From Ciona savignyi (taxonomy: Eukaryota; Chordata; Ascidiacea; Phlebobranchia; Cionidae): a stretch of DNA of 64,000 bases. The translations under genes were made by a program, and so were the position numbers. Under the pieces are notes generated by a model. The model saw only the letters and a program-made list of their open reading frames with translations, had not been told where the DNA came from and did not search any database. Each line of letters begins with the position of its first letter. Position 1 is the stretch's first letter. The DNA is taken from the NCBI GenBank assembly GCA_000149265.1, contig CH003041.1, positions 528,204 to 592,203 on the forward strand, given 5' to 3'. Of this stretch, positions 13,201 to 28,200 are shown one piece after another.

Positions 13201-16200
13201 GCAAATGGTTGCTTTTTACTGTTAAAATTTTCTCATTTATTATATTTATTTATATGACTATATCTTAAACTGTGAAAAACAAACAGAGGTGTAATAAAAC
13301 TGGTTTTGAGTGCCCACAGCTTTTGCAGTGAATTCACTTAATCATACATGTCTACCCACTTTTTCAATTAAGCACCTTGCTTTTGGACATATATATAACG
13401 AGTAATGACTGGGGAAGGAGTGGGCAATTTCTCTAGTGAGCTGACCAGATGTGGAAAAATTAAGTTTTTGGTGAGCTGGATTAATACATGAATAGTAATT
13501 AATATCTTAATTGCAGGGTATGGTTAGATACAGTCTGTGAGCCAGTCAAAATCCCTTCACGGGCCGGACCTGGCCCACACGCCGTATTTTGCGTCTATGC
13601 CTGAACTAGGGTGTTGACCAAACCCTGAACCTTTCATGTCATTCCCCCACCCCCCCATTACCACTACATAATACTGCCTGACACACAACTAAACACAATT
13701 CTGCCCGCACAAGAATTTGACCCACACACTTTTCTTTAGAGCATTATGCTGTCTGAATTAATAGTTGTTTTTAAATTATTGTTTATTCACCTCGGTTTGG
13801 CAACGATGTCCTTTATATTTGTTTATTTAACCCAACGGTGGGCGCAAGGTGATATGACGACTGCATGTGTGTTAATCCCCTTGGTTTTCCCATTCACGGA
13901 GACAAACATGAATGTCCTATCCTTATCTTTATTGATACCCTTTTTTAAATGGCATGCTTTAATGACATTTTTGCCGTCTTTTTCTGTGTTCTGATTTGTT
14001 TTATTGGCTGTTACTTAATACCTGGGGCAAAACTGAATAAACCAAACTAAGACTCCCACCTGTCAGAGCTCATATCATCAGGTATGAAGCTGGTAATGGA
14101 GGAGGGGTGAGGGTCAACCCGATCCTTGCGATTTGCGAACTCAAACTGGACGAGTCTCAGGTACATGTGGAACTCCTCAAATCCCATCTCAGAACCCACT
14201 TGCTTGTATAGTCTGTTGGAGGAATTTGGAGATTTTGTCACACTTTATGGTTTACTGAAATAATAACTTAGTAAGTGTTGATAGATTAGTATGGTGGTTA
14301 AGTGAGTCATCTTTCAGCTTAAAGGTTGAGGGTGCGAAACTGGTCGCTAGATTGTCAGCTGTGTCCTTGGGCAAAGCACTTAACTGACATTGCCTGAACC
14401 CAGTAGATTAATCGGTTGTACTAAATTAAAGGAACGTGTGAATCATACACAACACTCTGCAATATCTCCGATACCCAACAGTGGCAGCAAAGTGATCTGA
14501 CTATTGCATGTGTGATAACCGGTTAGTTTTCCCATTCACGTGGATAAACATGAATATCCTATACTATCCTAGTAATGAACCTAGTAATAACCGATTTAAA
14601 ACTACCGGTTAAAAAATGATGGACAGAATATAAATATACTTTTTTTTTAAGTATACCAAAGAGGCATTAGAATACAGAGAATACTATAATGAAAGGGGTG
14701 GGCTGAAAATATTTTATTTAGAATATCTTTAACCTGGAAAGTATCTCTGTCTCCCCAGCAGCTTCTACCAAACGATGTCTCAGCAAAATGACATCGAGTA
14801 CGTTCCGCCATGTTTCCACAGCTTCAGACTGCGACTCGGCTATTTTGGTCGCTGAGTTTGATTGGTTCTTGGCCAAAACTGATCCTGCTGCGTCACACGC
14901 CAAGGATGGGTCCTCGACAAACACTCCCGAAAAAATCTGAAAAATATACAGGAAATTCAACAACCAGTTGGACAAAAATATTTGGAACCATTTCCTTGCA
15001 TTTCCCTGCATTAATATTTCAGGTAGCCATTTGCATGAACCTGCTTAACCTTGGAATGTGGTAAGCTTATTGAGTAAACCAGAAGCGTGATCTTAGAAAA
15101 TAAGATACCAATGCCTATTGTACCCACACAAAGAAATGTATTATAAATCGGTTAACTTGTAACTTAACTTTTTGGGCTTATACTGGAATTTAGCCAATTA
15201 GTTTAACCTGTTTATCTTAGAGTTAAAAGAAAGTTGTATTTAAATTTATTGCAGACCTAAACCTGATGTTACTGTTGTTTAAAAGCTACTTATAAGCACT
15301 GTTATAATTAGAAAACCTAATTCAGCACTGTAGTAATGAAAAAAAATATTTTATTTTTTAAATTCTTTGCCAAACCACATCTCCCACAGCCACAATGACA
15401 TTGCAGCCAGCTTACATCATTTTATATCTGTGGTGGGAAAGAGCCTCCTATAAAATAAGATACCAACAATGCCCATTATACCCACACAAAAAAAGGTATT
15501 ATAAATCGTTTTACTGGTAACTTGTTTTTTTTGACTAATACTGAAATTTAGCCAATTATTTTGACCTGTTTTTCTTAAAAGAAAGTTGTATCTAAATTTA
15601 TTACAGCACTGAGCCTGATGTTGCTGTAGTATAAAAGCTATTTAAGAGCACTGTTATAATGAGAAAAATATTTGATTCTTTAATTTCTTTGCAAATCCAA
15701 ACCATAACTTCAACACCCACAATGATAGCACCCAGCTTACATCATTTTGTATCTGTGATGGAAAGGAGCCACCAACTTCTGACATCCCACTCCATTCACG
15801 CTGGGCGAGTTCCAATACTTGCTTCTCCAGCGCTATGTACTCGCTCATGTTTGTTGGCCTGTGGATCTGAACACGAGGCTGCTATTTATAAAGACTGGTG
15901 TAGAGGTATAGACACCATGGTCATACCAGAGGGTTATCTGTACGATGCTTACTCTATTCGCTAAGTTGTGCTGTGGTGTGTTTGAGTAAACTTAACGAAT
16001 ATTGCCTTGATAAGTCAGATTTAGTACATGTTAATATGACATTTTAATAAATTTATTTAATTATAATTAATATTTTTCCATCTCTTGTGATAAATTCCAA
16101 GTTCCCATCATATATATCATGCGAATGATAAAAATGCACTGTTAATGCAATAATAATTTATCTTAACAGTTGCAGTTTGTTTTTTACCAACACTGTGATT

Positions 16201-19200
16201 GTGCGTTTACATATTTTAACTACTGTCGTTTTTTTTATCTCCCTCTAATACTCTGATAACTAATCATGCTTGTTATCCTGATTACTGTTATAATGATGCC
16301 AAATCTTGCTATGATGATGTCAAAATCAAACTTCCCTAAACGAAATGAATCTAAATAAAAATTAGCAAAACGCAGACGACTTCCCACCTGTTCCAGTTCG
16401 TGGACAGTTGATCGCAATGCCTCTGTCACTCTGCTTGCACTGACTCCTAGTGTCGGGTGGAACTCCAACATGTCGAGGTGCTTCAACGCTGGCCTATTAT
16501 GATGTCATAATATTAGCAGGTGAATCAGTTTTAGTGAAAACTGGGTGACTTACAATTTAAATTTTAAATTTTAGTTGGATAAAAGGTATTCACGAGAACA
16601 TTGGCAGACTAAAGAAGATTAAACAAATTGCGCTTGCATAAGAAATATTTTTAGAACTTTTAAACTTATTTTACGCAATTTTTTATGTAATTTTTTCACT
16701 TACTTATACCATAAATAAAAATTTAAAAACATTAAATTAAAAACTGAAATTAAATGGACACATATTTTGCATGGGTTTTGGCTAAGTTACATTCCTTAAG
16801 AAATCAAGATAGACATCTATACCAGCAAAATGTATGTAAATTTACAAAAGCGATTCGAATATACTGAATATTCAATAAAATAAACATTACTTGGGTAGAT
16901 TGGGAGATATCTCCTGTTTGTGGTTTGCATATAGTGGCATTCCAATCCTGTGCTTTGAGTGCGATATTCGTTTCAAATATGTTCTGCAGTCATCCACTTG
17001 ACTTGACAGGATCTAGAAATGGATAGGATAGAATACTCATATTTATCCCTGTAAATGGGAAAACCAAGGAGGTTAACACACTGGCAATCGTCAGATCACT
17101 TAGGGCCCACCGTCCGGTTACTGGAGCTATTGCAATGTCTTGTGTACAATTTACACATTCTTTTAATTTAGTTAATATATATACATTTGGTTCAGACAAT
17201 TTCCGTTGTGTGTGACTGATTTTTAATCTGCATCCTTTCGGCTAAAAGGCGACGCACTAAACCACCAGACTAATATATATTGGACTAATAACCTTTTCCT
17301 AGTATAAATATCATGGTTAACCACAATACTGCTATCTAGCAAAGCAGTTGTGAGATTACCATGTGCATGGGGTCGAATTCCGAAGCAATTAAAGTGTGTT
17401 AGTGTCACTGTACATTGGAGGTACCGTACGATTAAATTTTGGGTCTCGATCTATCAGATATAATTTTAATTATGCAATTTGAAATTTTGGAACTAATTGC
17501 AAGGGGCGGGGATTGAATTCGGAATCATTAGGTTCATAGACAATATTTTTAACTACTTAACTACTCGCCTGATCTACCAAAAATAATAAAATTTTCATGA
17601 GAACGACACATTCAATTTAGAAATACCTGAGTTATTAGCACAGTTTGCAGCCTTAAACAAGCACATTCATTCCTGTAGACCCTGATAAAGTAGTCCTGGG
17701 TAAAGTCATATCTTGGCCGTCGGTGTAGTATGTCTGTCATTATCTGTGGGTTGAAAGTATTTTTATTTCGAATGTTAGTATTTATTAAATTGAATGGAAA
17801 ATAGTAAGGCCAACATTTTGAATAAATGTTTATAAAAAATGACATATTTTCTGTTATTCCATGCATAGAATGCCCTAAGACTGACCAAAGTATTAATACT
17901 GCTATGCAGCATAACGTAAGTTTGCATAGAATCTATCAAGAATGCAGTACAAAAAAATGTCAGAGTAAATTTATTTTAGCACTACAAGAAGTAATAATCA
18001 TTTAGTATGCTGTGTGAAAATTGGTGAAAGTATTGCAATAAAATAAAATAGATAATTTTGTAATATCATCAGGAGCAACCATGGTATGTTATGATGCAAA
18101 TGGTATGTACATTTTGCACTTATTAAAATGAAATTTAATTCAATTACAACTATTGTTGGAGAAAATATAATTTCCCATTCCGCAATGTAAAACAAAATGT
18201 AATTCAATTCAATTAGAACTATTGTTAAACAGTTCCCCATTTCGCAATGTATCAATGGAAAAGTTCAACTTGTTTTTATAAAAGTCATTGCACACACTAT
18301 TTTGCATTTAGCATTAATACAAGAAGACGCAGTAAAACAAGGCAATTGCTTACTTGGGCAAGATCTTGTCTGTCACTTGGATCAAATGTATTTTGGTAAG
18401 ACTCCAAGTAGCAATCCAAAAGCTATAAAAACAATTAAAATTGGTAGAAAAAAAAATGGTAGAAAATTAGGGCTACATCCACATTAAGATGTAGATTTAA
18501 AAGTTTTTAGCAACAGTGCAATGAACAATAGTTCTACATACGTTATTCAACCAATGCTGGTTTTCAAATTTGACAAAACAAACTAATAATTAAAATGTCC
18601 ATAATGAGGACTCCATATTGGTGTATAGTAATTAAATTGTGGAGCTTACAGTCTGACCGAATAGATTGTTGTATTTACTTCACTTGTTAGTCAAACAGGT
18701 TGCAAGTTCGAAACTGGTCAATAGCTAATCGTTTGTGTCTTTAGGCAAGGCCGTTATCATCTTCCTAAAACCAGTGAATTAATGTGTTTTATATGTACTT
18801 TTCCATTAGAAACCACTGGGTTGTGGTAATATTCCTTTTCTGAAACATAGAACATATTGGTGATATTTTTCCGTTGGTGATAGATCATGGACCTAGTTTA
18901 ATAAATTTAATTCTGATTTCAATATTCATCATTTGATAAAAGGAAAGGTCATTTTGAACAGAAATAAAAAAACTACCAACCTTCCGCTTATTAGCCAGAA
19001 AATTGAGCTCACAGGTCCACATATCAAGAATGACAGCGAATCTGTCAATCTCACGGTGACCGTATGACGCAATATCGACCTCTCCGGGCGCCTCGTGTCG
19101 CCGCTGGACTCGCTCCGTGCTTGAGCGACGGCCACAGATCTGTTGGCTGAATTGAGGCAGAAAATGATGCAGAAGTGGCAATGCATTTTTTAGATTAGGA

Positions 19201-22200
19201 TATGGATATTTATATTTATCCCTGTGAATGGGAAAACCAAGGGGTTAACACATGGGCAATTGTCAGATCACCTCGCGCCCACCGTCGGGTTACCGCAGCT
19301 ATTGCAGTGTGTCTGTGTATGATAGACACATCCCTTTAATTTGGTAAAACCCGTTAATCCGCTGGGTTTTTGGTCAATTTGTTGGATGAAAAGGTATTGA
19401 GTAAGGTAAGACTGGTAAAAATATAGCATTAGTCTACATTTCACTATTAAAACTGCCCACTAATCTTAAATTAAACTTGTGGTATTTTGGGTGTGGCATA
19501 CAATGACATATAATTATTAATTTTAATGTTATATCACCCTCCTTTTATTAGAAATACAGTTGGAGCTAACATATTACAGAACTGTCCTTATTGGACTGGC
19601 CTGTGTAGTAACAGCAGACTATTGACTAATATTTTTAGACAAATTGGGTTAACTTGAATGAAAACAAGGACATTTAGAGGACTCAACAGGTTATACTTTC
19701 TGTGCCAAATATGTTATTATTTAAAGGTAGTTAGTCTAAAATTGCCCTTATGCATGCAGTTTAAGCTTGTAAAGCAATACGTTGTGCTATGGTGGTTCAA
19801 TATTTTAATTCATTATTACCAACCAGAATGGGACCTACCAGTATCTTTTTGTATGTACTGTGAAGCCATGAGGAGCAATTCCCTTTCCAGGTCCTTTAAC
19901 TCGGATAAAGCTGCTTCATAGATTACGTAATAACCCCTTTGATCTTGGACATGCGGGGTAGCACTTGAACCCAGACCCCCGGAGACCATGGACGACGCAG
20001 TGATCGTACGTTGGTAACCCTGACCGTCCCCTATCACCCCCTCATCATTGGGGTCCGGTTCTTCAGAATCCAAAGTGTAGAAATCGTCGTGATTTTCCAC
20101 CCCACCAAACTCCATAAACTTGTTCTGATCAATCTAAGTTCGAAGAGATTTTATAAATAAAGTTAAATAGACTGGCACTAAAATTGTACCAATATAAGCT
20201 GTTTTGTTGGTCAAAAGTGGAAATTGGAAACATTCTGAACTTATGATAAAGAGATATTTTTTTAGATTAAACTTTTAAACTCTTAAATATACATTTTATG
20301 AATGTTAATGCAAGAATTTTTCGTGTTTCATGTGACTTTTTTATTTTCTTAAAAGCTTGTTTTTAATTTATAGTCTACCTTTTTATTAATCCAACAGATT
20401 AGTCTAGTGGTTAAGTGCATCGTCTTTAAGCCGAAGGATTGCAGGTTCGAAACTTTTCGCTAGCTAGTCAGTTCGTCCTTCGGCAAGGCTCTAACAGACA
20501 TTGCCTGAACTCAGCGGATTAATGGGTTCTACTAAATTGTAGGAATGTGTTAATCATACACAAAACACTGAAATAGCTCTGTTAACCCGACAGTGGGTCC
20601 GAGGTAATCTGACGATTGCCCTGATCAATGGAAAATGACCCAAACACATTAAATTCATCGAATCATTCTAGGACATTCAATTTTCATACTCTGAGTAAAC
20701 AGGTAATAGTTTTTATGCTGGCAATCATTAAAATACTGTAGGGCCAGAATCATTTCTAGCGTACCTTAAAATCAGCAGGTGTGTTGTGTACATAATGGTG
20801 TGTTCCGATTCCCCTGCTGTGTCCTTTACCACCGCGTGCTTGCTCAACCTTCTTATTAAACGAGGCATGATTCTTACCAGTAGCTGATTTTTCTAAACGA
20901 GAATGGAAATGGAAATAATCAATGTATGTTTGTATATCTTAATGACTTTTTTTAACAGTCAAATGGTTTTGGGTTTAATGCTATACTAAGTTGTCATTAC
21001 TTTTATTTAGTTACTCACTTACAATCCATTTGTATTGCAGTTTAATTTAACATTTTTTTTTATTTATGCAAGACGTAATTTTTGTATAATGCTTTTAGTT
21101 TAACTTTCAGTTTAATATTTTGAAATTACCGCACATTTTGAAATTGTCATTAATTAAATTGAACAGCCACATCTTGGTGATAATTTTATATTGACGTGGT
21201 TTAACTATTTGACAAATTCCATATTTTCCTGGTCCTTTGTAAAAGTTAAAACCGTTTAATCATCAGACTTAAACATCAAATTGAAAGGTCAGCAAAAATC
21301 AATACAAATCTTCTAACCACGTTTCTTGCTGTCTTGCTGACTGCTGGCTGAAGTTTCCTTTGCACTTTTCTGGCTCTCTTGTGCTTCAAGTGACAGCCCA
21401 CCATCAAATATAGTCATAGTCCTCTCAACACTAAATGTAAAATATTTTAATATCTCTATAATGATTCCAGAGCGTAAGCCAGCCAAAAGGCAACAAAATT
21501 GTAAGGCATGTAGTAACATATACACAGGTTAAAACAGTAATGTAGGTTTCCTACCTCTTAAAGTAGTTTAAAATTGCAAGGCACTGTCTTCTCATGTCTC
21601 TTATTTTAAGGTGCCTCAGATGAAGGAAGGATAGATATGCACCCTGAACAAAAATCGATGTTTAAAATTTACCAACTTTTATATTTACGATTGAATTTCT
21701 TTAACACAGTGACATATGTGGGTTTTCAATGCACGCAATCATCTCTACTGTATGCACAGTTCAATAGTTTTTTTGTAGTTTTGTTAGTTTTTTTTTTTAA
21801 AGTCAATAGTTTTTTGTTGACAAACACAATCTTCAGAATACCTCGCAATTACACAAACGGGCGTTATCACAAGGGTTATCCTCAAATATACCTGATTCTT
21901 AAAGAAAGGAACTCAACTAACATTGCTTGAACCCAGTAAATAGGGTGAGCTGAAATAAAGCATGCCTTTATTATTAACAACCAACTGCAATAGCTCAGGC
22001 AATCCGACACTGGGCACTGATATTCAGAGAAAGGTTGTACAACCCTGCACGTTTTCACGCCCGCGATAAACATCCTATCATATACTCTAGCAATAGTTGT
22101 AAGTACCTGTATAACTGTTGGATCCTGACTTGCAGTGTCATCCCCCTCATCCAACCCCAGCATTTGCATTGTATTCGTATAATCATAACTCTCACGCTTC

Positions 22201-25200
22201 TTGCTACGACTGCCAAATCTGAAGAGAAAAATTTTTAATTATATCTGGCCAAATAGATTGGCGGGATAGTAAACCGAATTTCTTACTAAGGTTACTAACT
22301 AGTATGTTATGTCCTTGGGAAAGGCATTTAACCTACATCGGCTGGACCATGTACATTAATGGGTCTTCTAAAACTGAAAGAATTTTTCAATCATGTACAA
22401 CACACTGCAGTAATTGCGTTAACCAAACAAGGTAGTCTGATGATAGCATGTGTGATAAAGCCTCTTGCGGCCCTCCATTACATTACCAAATTTAAGGAAT
22501 CACTTTAAAAATATTTAGGGAAACACTTTAACAAATTTAAATCATAAAAAAGTGTGCCTTTAAGTGAATTGGTTTAAATTATTCAATAAATAATTGGCCG
22601 ATTTCTATCAAAGGTTATAAAATTGGCAACCAATTGTTACCACAATATTTGGAAGAATAAATAGAAAACTATATATAAATACTTGGACATGGTGGAATGA
22701 TTTTCAGTTGTCCCACCATCTTCAGCGTCGTTGGAATTTTCGTTTTTATCCGACGTTTCGTAAATTCTCTGCCACACTGACATGGTTTTCAATGTGCCAC
22801 TGTTAATTACACAAAGCTCAATTATCGCCGTTAATTTATGTGTGAATGTGTGTTTATTACAGTTAAATAAAAAATAAAAATAAAATAAAAAAAGTTTTAA
22901 CATATTGAGACATCCTAAATTTGAATCATCGAAAGAGGTTCAGAATGCATGCATGTAATGCAATATCTTATAGGCTTATGTCATTGCAAAGAAATTCCCA
23001 ACCATAGAGTCGTTAACCAATATTTTAATTTTTTTGTTATTTTCAATAACTTTATCAACATTTAAACAAATTTCTTAATTGTAATTTGACTACAACAAAT
23101 TTTTAAAGTTATAAGATAAGAATTAAGGTAAAAGGTATAGCAATATGTCTTTCCAAGGTAATGTTGTGTGTTGCATAACCTTTAGCCTAATAAGTATGTC
23201 TTCTCACCTATGAGCTGACACACCAGTAGCTTGTACGGTGGGCGGCTCCCTTACAGCCACTGCATGCTCCTTTAAACACTCGGTCACTTTGCTGTAGTCG
23301 TTGACGTAGAGGAAACTTGGAGGGTTTGAATATGTGGTTAGAGGTGCCGGATAGGTTAGAATAGGACATGATATTCATGTTTTTTTCCGTGAATGGAAAA
23401 ACCAAGGGGGTTAACACACGGGCAATCGTCAGATCACCTTGCGCTCACTGTCAGGTTACCGAAGCTATTGCAGTATGTTGTATATGATTCACATGTCCTT
23501 CAATTTAGTAGAACCTATTGATTCGTTGGGTTCAGGCGATGTCTGCTAAGTGCCTTCCCCAAGGAGACAACCGACTAGCTAACGATCAGTTTCGAACCTG
23601 CAACTCTTCGGCTGAAAGGCGACCCACTAAACCACTAGACAAATCTGCCAGAATAATCATTTTTTACCCATTTATAGACAAAAGTTGTTAAAACACGGTG
23701 AATCCACAGACTTGAAGTTTACTTTTTGATTGATAAATTTAGATTACAGGAATATCCATTACGTTTCTTAAAAAAAAGGCTACACAAAAAGTAGTCCGAG
23801 TGACCACACGCTCATATACAAATATAACGGTTAAAATCAGTGCAACTGAAGAAAATCTATATATTATGATAAACAGGGAAGAATAGTAAACAATTTTTGG
23901 TCAACATCTTTCTAAACATAAGTTGAGGAAGTCAGCTATAATAAAAGAATGCTAACAGTCACATGTAACATATGCATACACATATATATTATATATATAA
24001 ATATCGTATGTATTTGTTTGTAATAAAACTTATCTAATATAATTTTATCAGGTAATCATTGCCCATAATTCATTCTGCTAACCCGAGGGTGTATTTGGGC
24101 TTATATAATATAAGAACCTATTATTTTGATGCGACTACATATGAAACATGCATATTCTAACCAAGGCTTACTTATTTTGCGATTTAAGGAGCTCGTCGTA
24201 GATTCCAGTTTTCTTCAGAGCTGTCATCTGCCGAACTTGTTTGTAGTTATAATGTGGTTTGATGCGAATGTGTTTAATCCAGTTGCTTGGTTTCTTTAAA
24301 CAGTGCATTGGGCCGTCAACACCCCAGTAATCTCTGCCTGTAAGAAATTGGTTTAACTTTATAGAATCAATTTTAACCTCTGCAGTTTGCGAGCCACCAT
24401 TTGTATAGTTGACTATATGGTAGCTGTCGAAATGCAGTCGAAAGATAGCAGATTTAGACTAGTTGTTCTCAGGAAAGCCAAGTTATCCATATGATCGCTG
24501 CCAGATTCATGGAGATACTGCAGTGCTTAGTTTTTTATGAAGTTTTTGTTACCCTTTTGAGCCAATGGTTTTAAAATCTCTCTCAGTTTTTATAATAAAT
24601 ATAACCAAAATGTCTGTGTTTAGTGTTTATTGGTCTATTTCCGTGGTCTTGGCATTAAAATCTCACCTTCTGGTACATTGTCGTACTGGTAGAAGGTGTA
24701 GCACTCTTGCTGCCATGTGAAGAGAGTTTTAAATCGTCGGTTGACGGCGCCAAACAACTCCATCTCATCGGCGGAAGTTAAAAGCTCGGTCCGAAGAGGA
24801 ACACGATACTCAGTGGTGAACGACTCAAGCTGGTTGCGGAAATTAGACAACTCCAATGTGTGGGGTGGTAAGCTTAGTGTGGCTTCATTTGACACAAACC
24901 CTGAAATGGATAGATACAACCGGTTATCCGATGATTTAGTGCGACATCTTTTAATCAAAAGGATAAAGGTACGAAACTGGTCGCTAGCTAGCCGGTTATG
25001 TCCTTGGACAAGGGACATAATGGACATTGCCTAAATTCAGCAGGTTAATGGGTTCTACCAAATTTAAGGAATGTATATATCATACACAACACACTGCAAT
25101 AGCTCTGGCAACCCGACGGTGGGCACGAGGTGATCTGACGATTGCTCGTGTGTTAATCCCTTGGTTTTCCCATTCACGTTAATAAAAATAAATATCCAAT

Positions 25201-28200
25201 CCTATCCTATATATCATAAGTAAGGTTGAATGCAGAGAGGAAAATTACATGCAAACTTTTGCTTGGGGTGTAATGAAATGGTATCAAAATTTAGGTACCA
25301 TAACATTGTTATGGTTATAATAAATGATTTTACATTTAAAGATTTAAGTCATTTAAAGCTAAGGGTAGGAGTGCAGGCACATTACATGAATCAAGAATAA
25401 ATAGGCTCGACTAATATGGAAAGAAAGCCTTAATCATATAAAAAACATGGCAGTAGCCCCGGTAATTTGACGGCTAGCACAAGGTAATTTGAAGATTGTG
25501 TATGTTATTACTCCCCTTGCACTTTCCCATTCACATGGATAAAACAAAAATATCCAATCTTACATATACACAATTTTTTTAAACAGGGCATTAGACGAGA
25601 ACACAGGAACATCCACACACCTGAAAATGCGAGATTGGATGCGGTGATTGACACCTGGTTGGTCCGAGAAGACATTGGTCGCGAGGAAGACTGACCAGAA
25701 AGATGGGAGATCTCTGATCCGGATGCAAGGGACCTCCACGCGGATTTGGCATCAAATGCAATTGGTCCTGTTACCTCAACCTTGGGTTAACGAAACAGGT
25801 AGTCAGTTTGTTAGGATAGGATAGGATAGTCATGTTTATCCCCGTGAATGGGAAAACCAAGGGGGTTAACACGCAAGCAATCTTCAGATCACCTCGCGCC
25901 CATCGTTGGGTTACCAAAGCTATTGCAGTATGTTGTGTATGAAAAAGACATTCCTTTAATTTGGTAGAACCCATTAATCCGATGGGTTCAGGCAATGTCC
26001 GTAAAGTGCCTTGCCCAATGACACAACAGACTAGCTAGCGACCAGTTTCGAACCTGCTACCTTTCGCTTAAAACGCTTTGCACTAAACAGCCAGACCAAC
26101 CGGCCGGACAAAGTTTTAAATTAAGTAGGTTTATGCTGTCCTAATTAACTACTGGTCTACTGGAATATTACTTGTTATAAATAGATATTAAAAGGCTGAC
26201 ATTATGCCTTTATCTTGTTATTGTATTGTTGTATTTATATTTCTTAAAAGAGAAGCAAAATTTGATAAATTAAGGTGTAATAAGTTTAATAAACTTATCA
26301 TTGTGATTTCTACATAAGTTAACTGCAGGTTAAAACTTGCTTGCAATTAGCAATTTATACTGCACACATTGTAGTGAATAATAATACTAATGACCCCTAC
26401 ACTAATTAATATGACTTAAACATAACTGATCTAAATGCAGGTATGATAAACAGTTTGGCACCCCTCATTTTATCATTAATACTACCAAATTTAGATTCAG
26501 TGGTTCCACATTCGTATTATCGATTTACATAAACATAAATATCCTATCCTATCCCATATTTTTATGGTAAAATTACTGAAGCTATTTGTAAGTAGGGATG
26601 CCACTGTGAGAATCTGTTTCGTTACAAGAGTTGTTAAAATGATAATTTTGAAACTAGAATTTCAAATCATTGCCTATTCAAATTTTATTCAATCTTAATT
26701 CTGAAATGGACTGATATAGCACTATATTCATATTTTCCTTTGAATTTAGACAGCAAATAAACAAAAATCAGTTCAAATATGTCCGTGAGCCTCAAAAAAA
26801 CAATGATTACATGGAAAACTTACGTCAGAGTTACATTGGGCTAAATTCAGATCGATACTATTCTTGTGGATACATGAAAGATATTGAAGGATTTTAACGT
26901 AGGATGACATCCTTTTTGTTGAGTGTAGATGAGTGATAAGCCAGCGAAGGAATATAACCACATCATCAGGTTGAACACTGGAAATAGGCAAATTTAAATT
27001 ATTTTGCAAAGCATCTGGAAAAGGGGTACACTAGTAATTTGGGCATGTGGAGCAGCAGGAATAAAGAGGGTGGTCTCAGTCTATTTGCCGATTCTCTTAA
27101 TCAAGTGGGCATTTGTTTGGTCTGTGCACACACACACACATACAGCGCTAGATTCAGGTGGGGTTTGGAAAATTGCAATAAAGAAACATAACCATTTGGA
27201 AAATTAATAATGTTAAATATACCGGTAATAAATGTGTTTTAATAATTAATAAAAAATATATAAATTTAATAATTAATAAAAAAGCTATTATCAACTTATT
27301 CTGTTTAAAGTACATGTTAAAGCTTAAAACTAATCAAAGTGAAGATGGCCAAAATACCACAAATTTCATCAGGCTGACTTGTTACTATAGCTCCACAAAA
27401 GAAAGTACAGATGACAAAGCATGTAGGTAATTGAAACTTAAAACCCATTGTTTAATTAAAATGCCACAGGACAACAGATCAAACTACAAGATTTAAAAGT
27501 CATTGAAATGTTTCCATTAATTAAGCAACGGCACTCATGATTAAACACATAAATTGACGTCCAGTTCAAATAACACTATCATAATGAATCATTCAAAATA
27601 AAAAATTGTTATTTTTTTCAATTCTGGTTAATAACATGGTATTTGCTACCAAACAGTTTTAAAATAATGTTTAAATATTTAAGAAATACATATGTTTGGG
27701 CCAATTTATGAGCCAATTATTTAAATACTGATGTATTAAGATTGTTGTATAAAATAAACAAATTTTTACAAGACTGCCTATCTTCCCTTAAACTTATGTA
27801 CTGCAAACACCAAAGTCATAACTGAAAAACCAGTGCGCGCTACATAAGTCACATTTTTAAAAGTTTTTTTACCGACCTTTGGATTGCTTTGCCATCATTT
27901 AAAACATAGGAATGATGAGCCGCAGCCAGTCTCTGGGCGCGACTTTTGGCGTCAGAATATTCCTCTTCGATTTGATCAAGCCGCTGGCGGTACAGAGGAA
28001 ACAAACGCTCGATGGCGTCGGTGTGCTCACAGAATCGGCACCAACGCAGCATATGCAGGTGCTTGCATTGAATAAGGCACTGGATTCGATCCAAGTAAAA
28101 CTAGAAAATAATACACTTATTTATAATTTGTATATCATAAGTAAGGCATCTTCACAAAATTAAAGTTCTTTTGATCAGGTACGATATATACCTTTAAATA

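Larger units (their letters stand above)
15741..19146 (-). other. Central conserved block of the CCDC162-like gene (exons 15-20)
   Basis: This block holds some of the most protein-like motifs of the gene. Exon 15 gives EIDRFAVILDMWTCELNF, exon 16 LLDCYLESYQNTFDPSDRQ, exon 17 HRRPRYDFTQDYFIRVYR and exon 18 HSKHRIGMPLYANHK. The joined exons form a continuous helical region in which aromatic residues and arginines recur at regular spacing, as in a helical-repeat or coiled-coil scaffold. Exon 16 is only 69 bases and is placed by phase and by continuity of the motif across both junctions. The entry into exon 15 is the least certain: the strong donor at 19839 is out of phase, while a weaker donor at 19835 restores the frame with the acceptor at 19146. 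An undetected micro-exon in the intron is the alternative. Confidence 0.65.

Noticed and set aside
20395-20470. Functional tRNA gene at 20395-20470 and at the other SINE heads
   Set aside because: A and B boxes are present but the sequence continues into the SINE body and the cloverleaf is imperfect.
25771-25995. Recurrent open frames with the same peptide theme (LVFPFTG..N and PSGLMGSTKLKE) at several places, for example 16990-17199, 25771-25995, 32199-32405, 38699-38983
   Set aside because: All are translations of the main SINE. Their similarity reflects the repeat, not a protein family.
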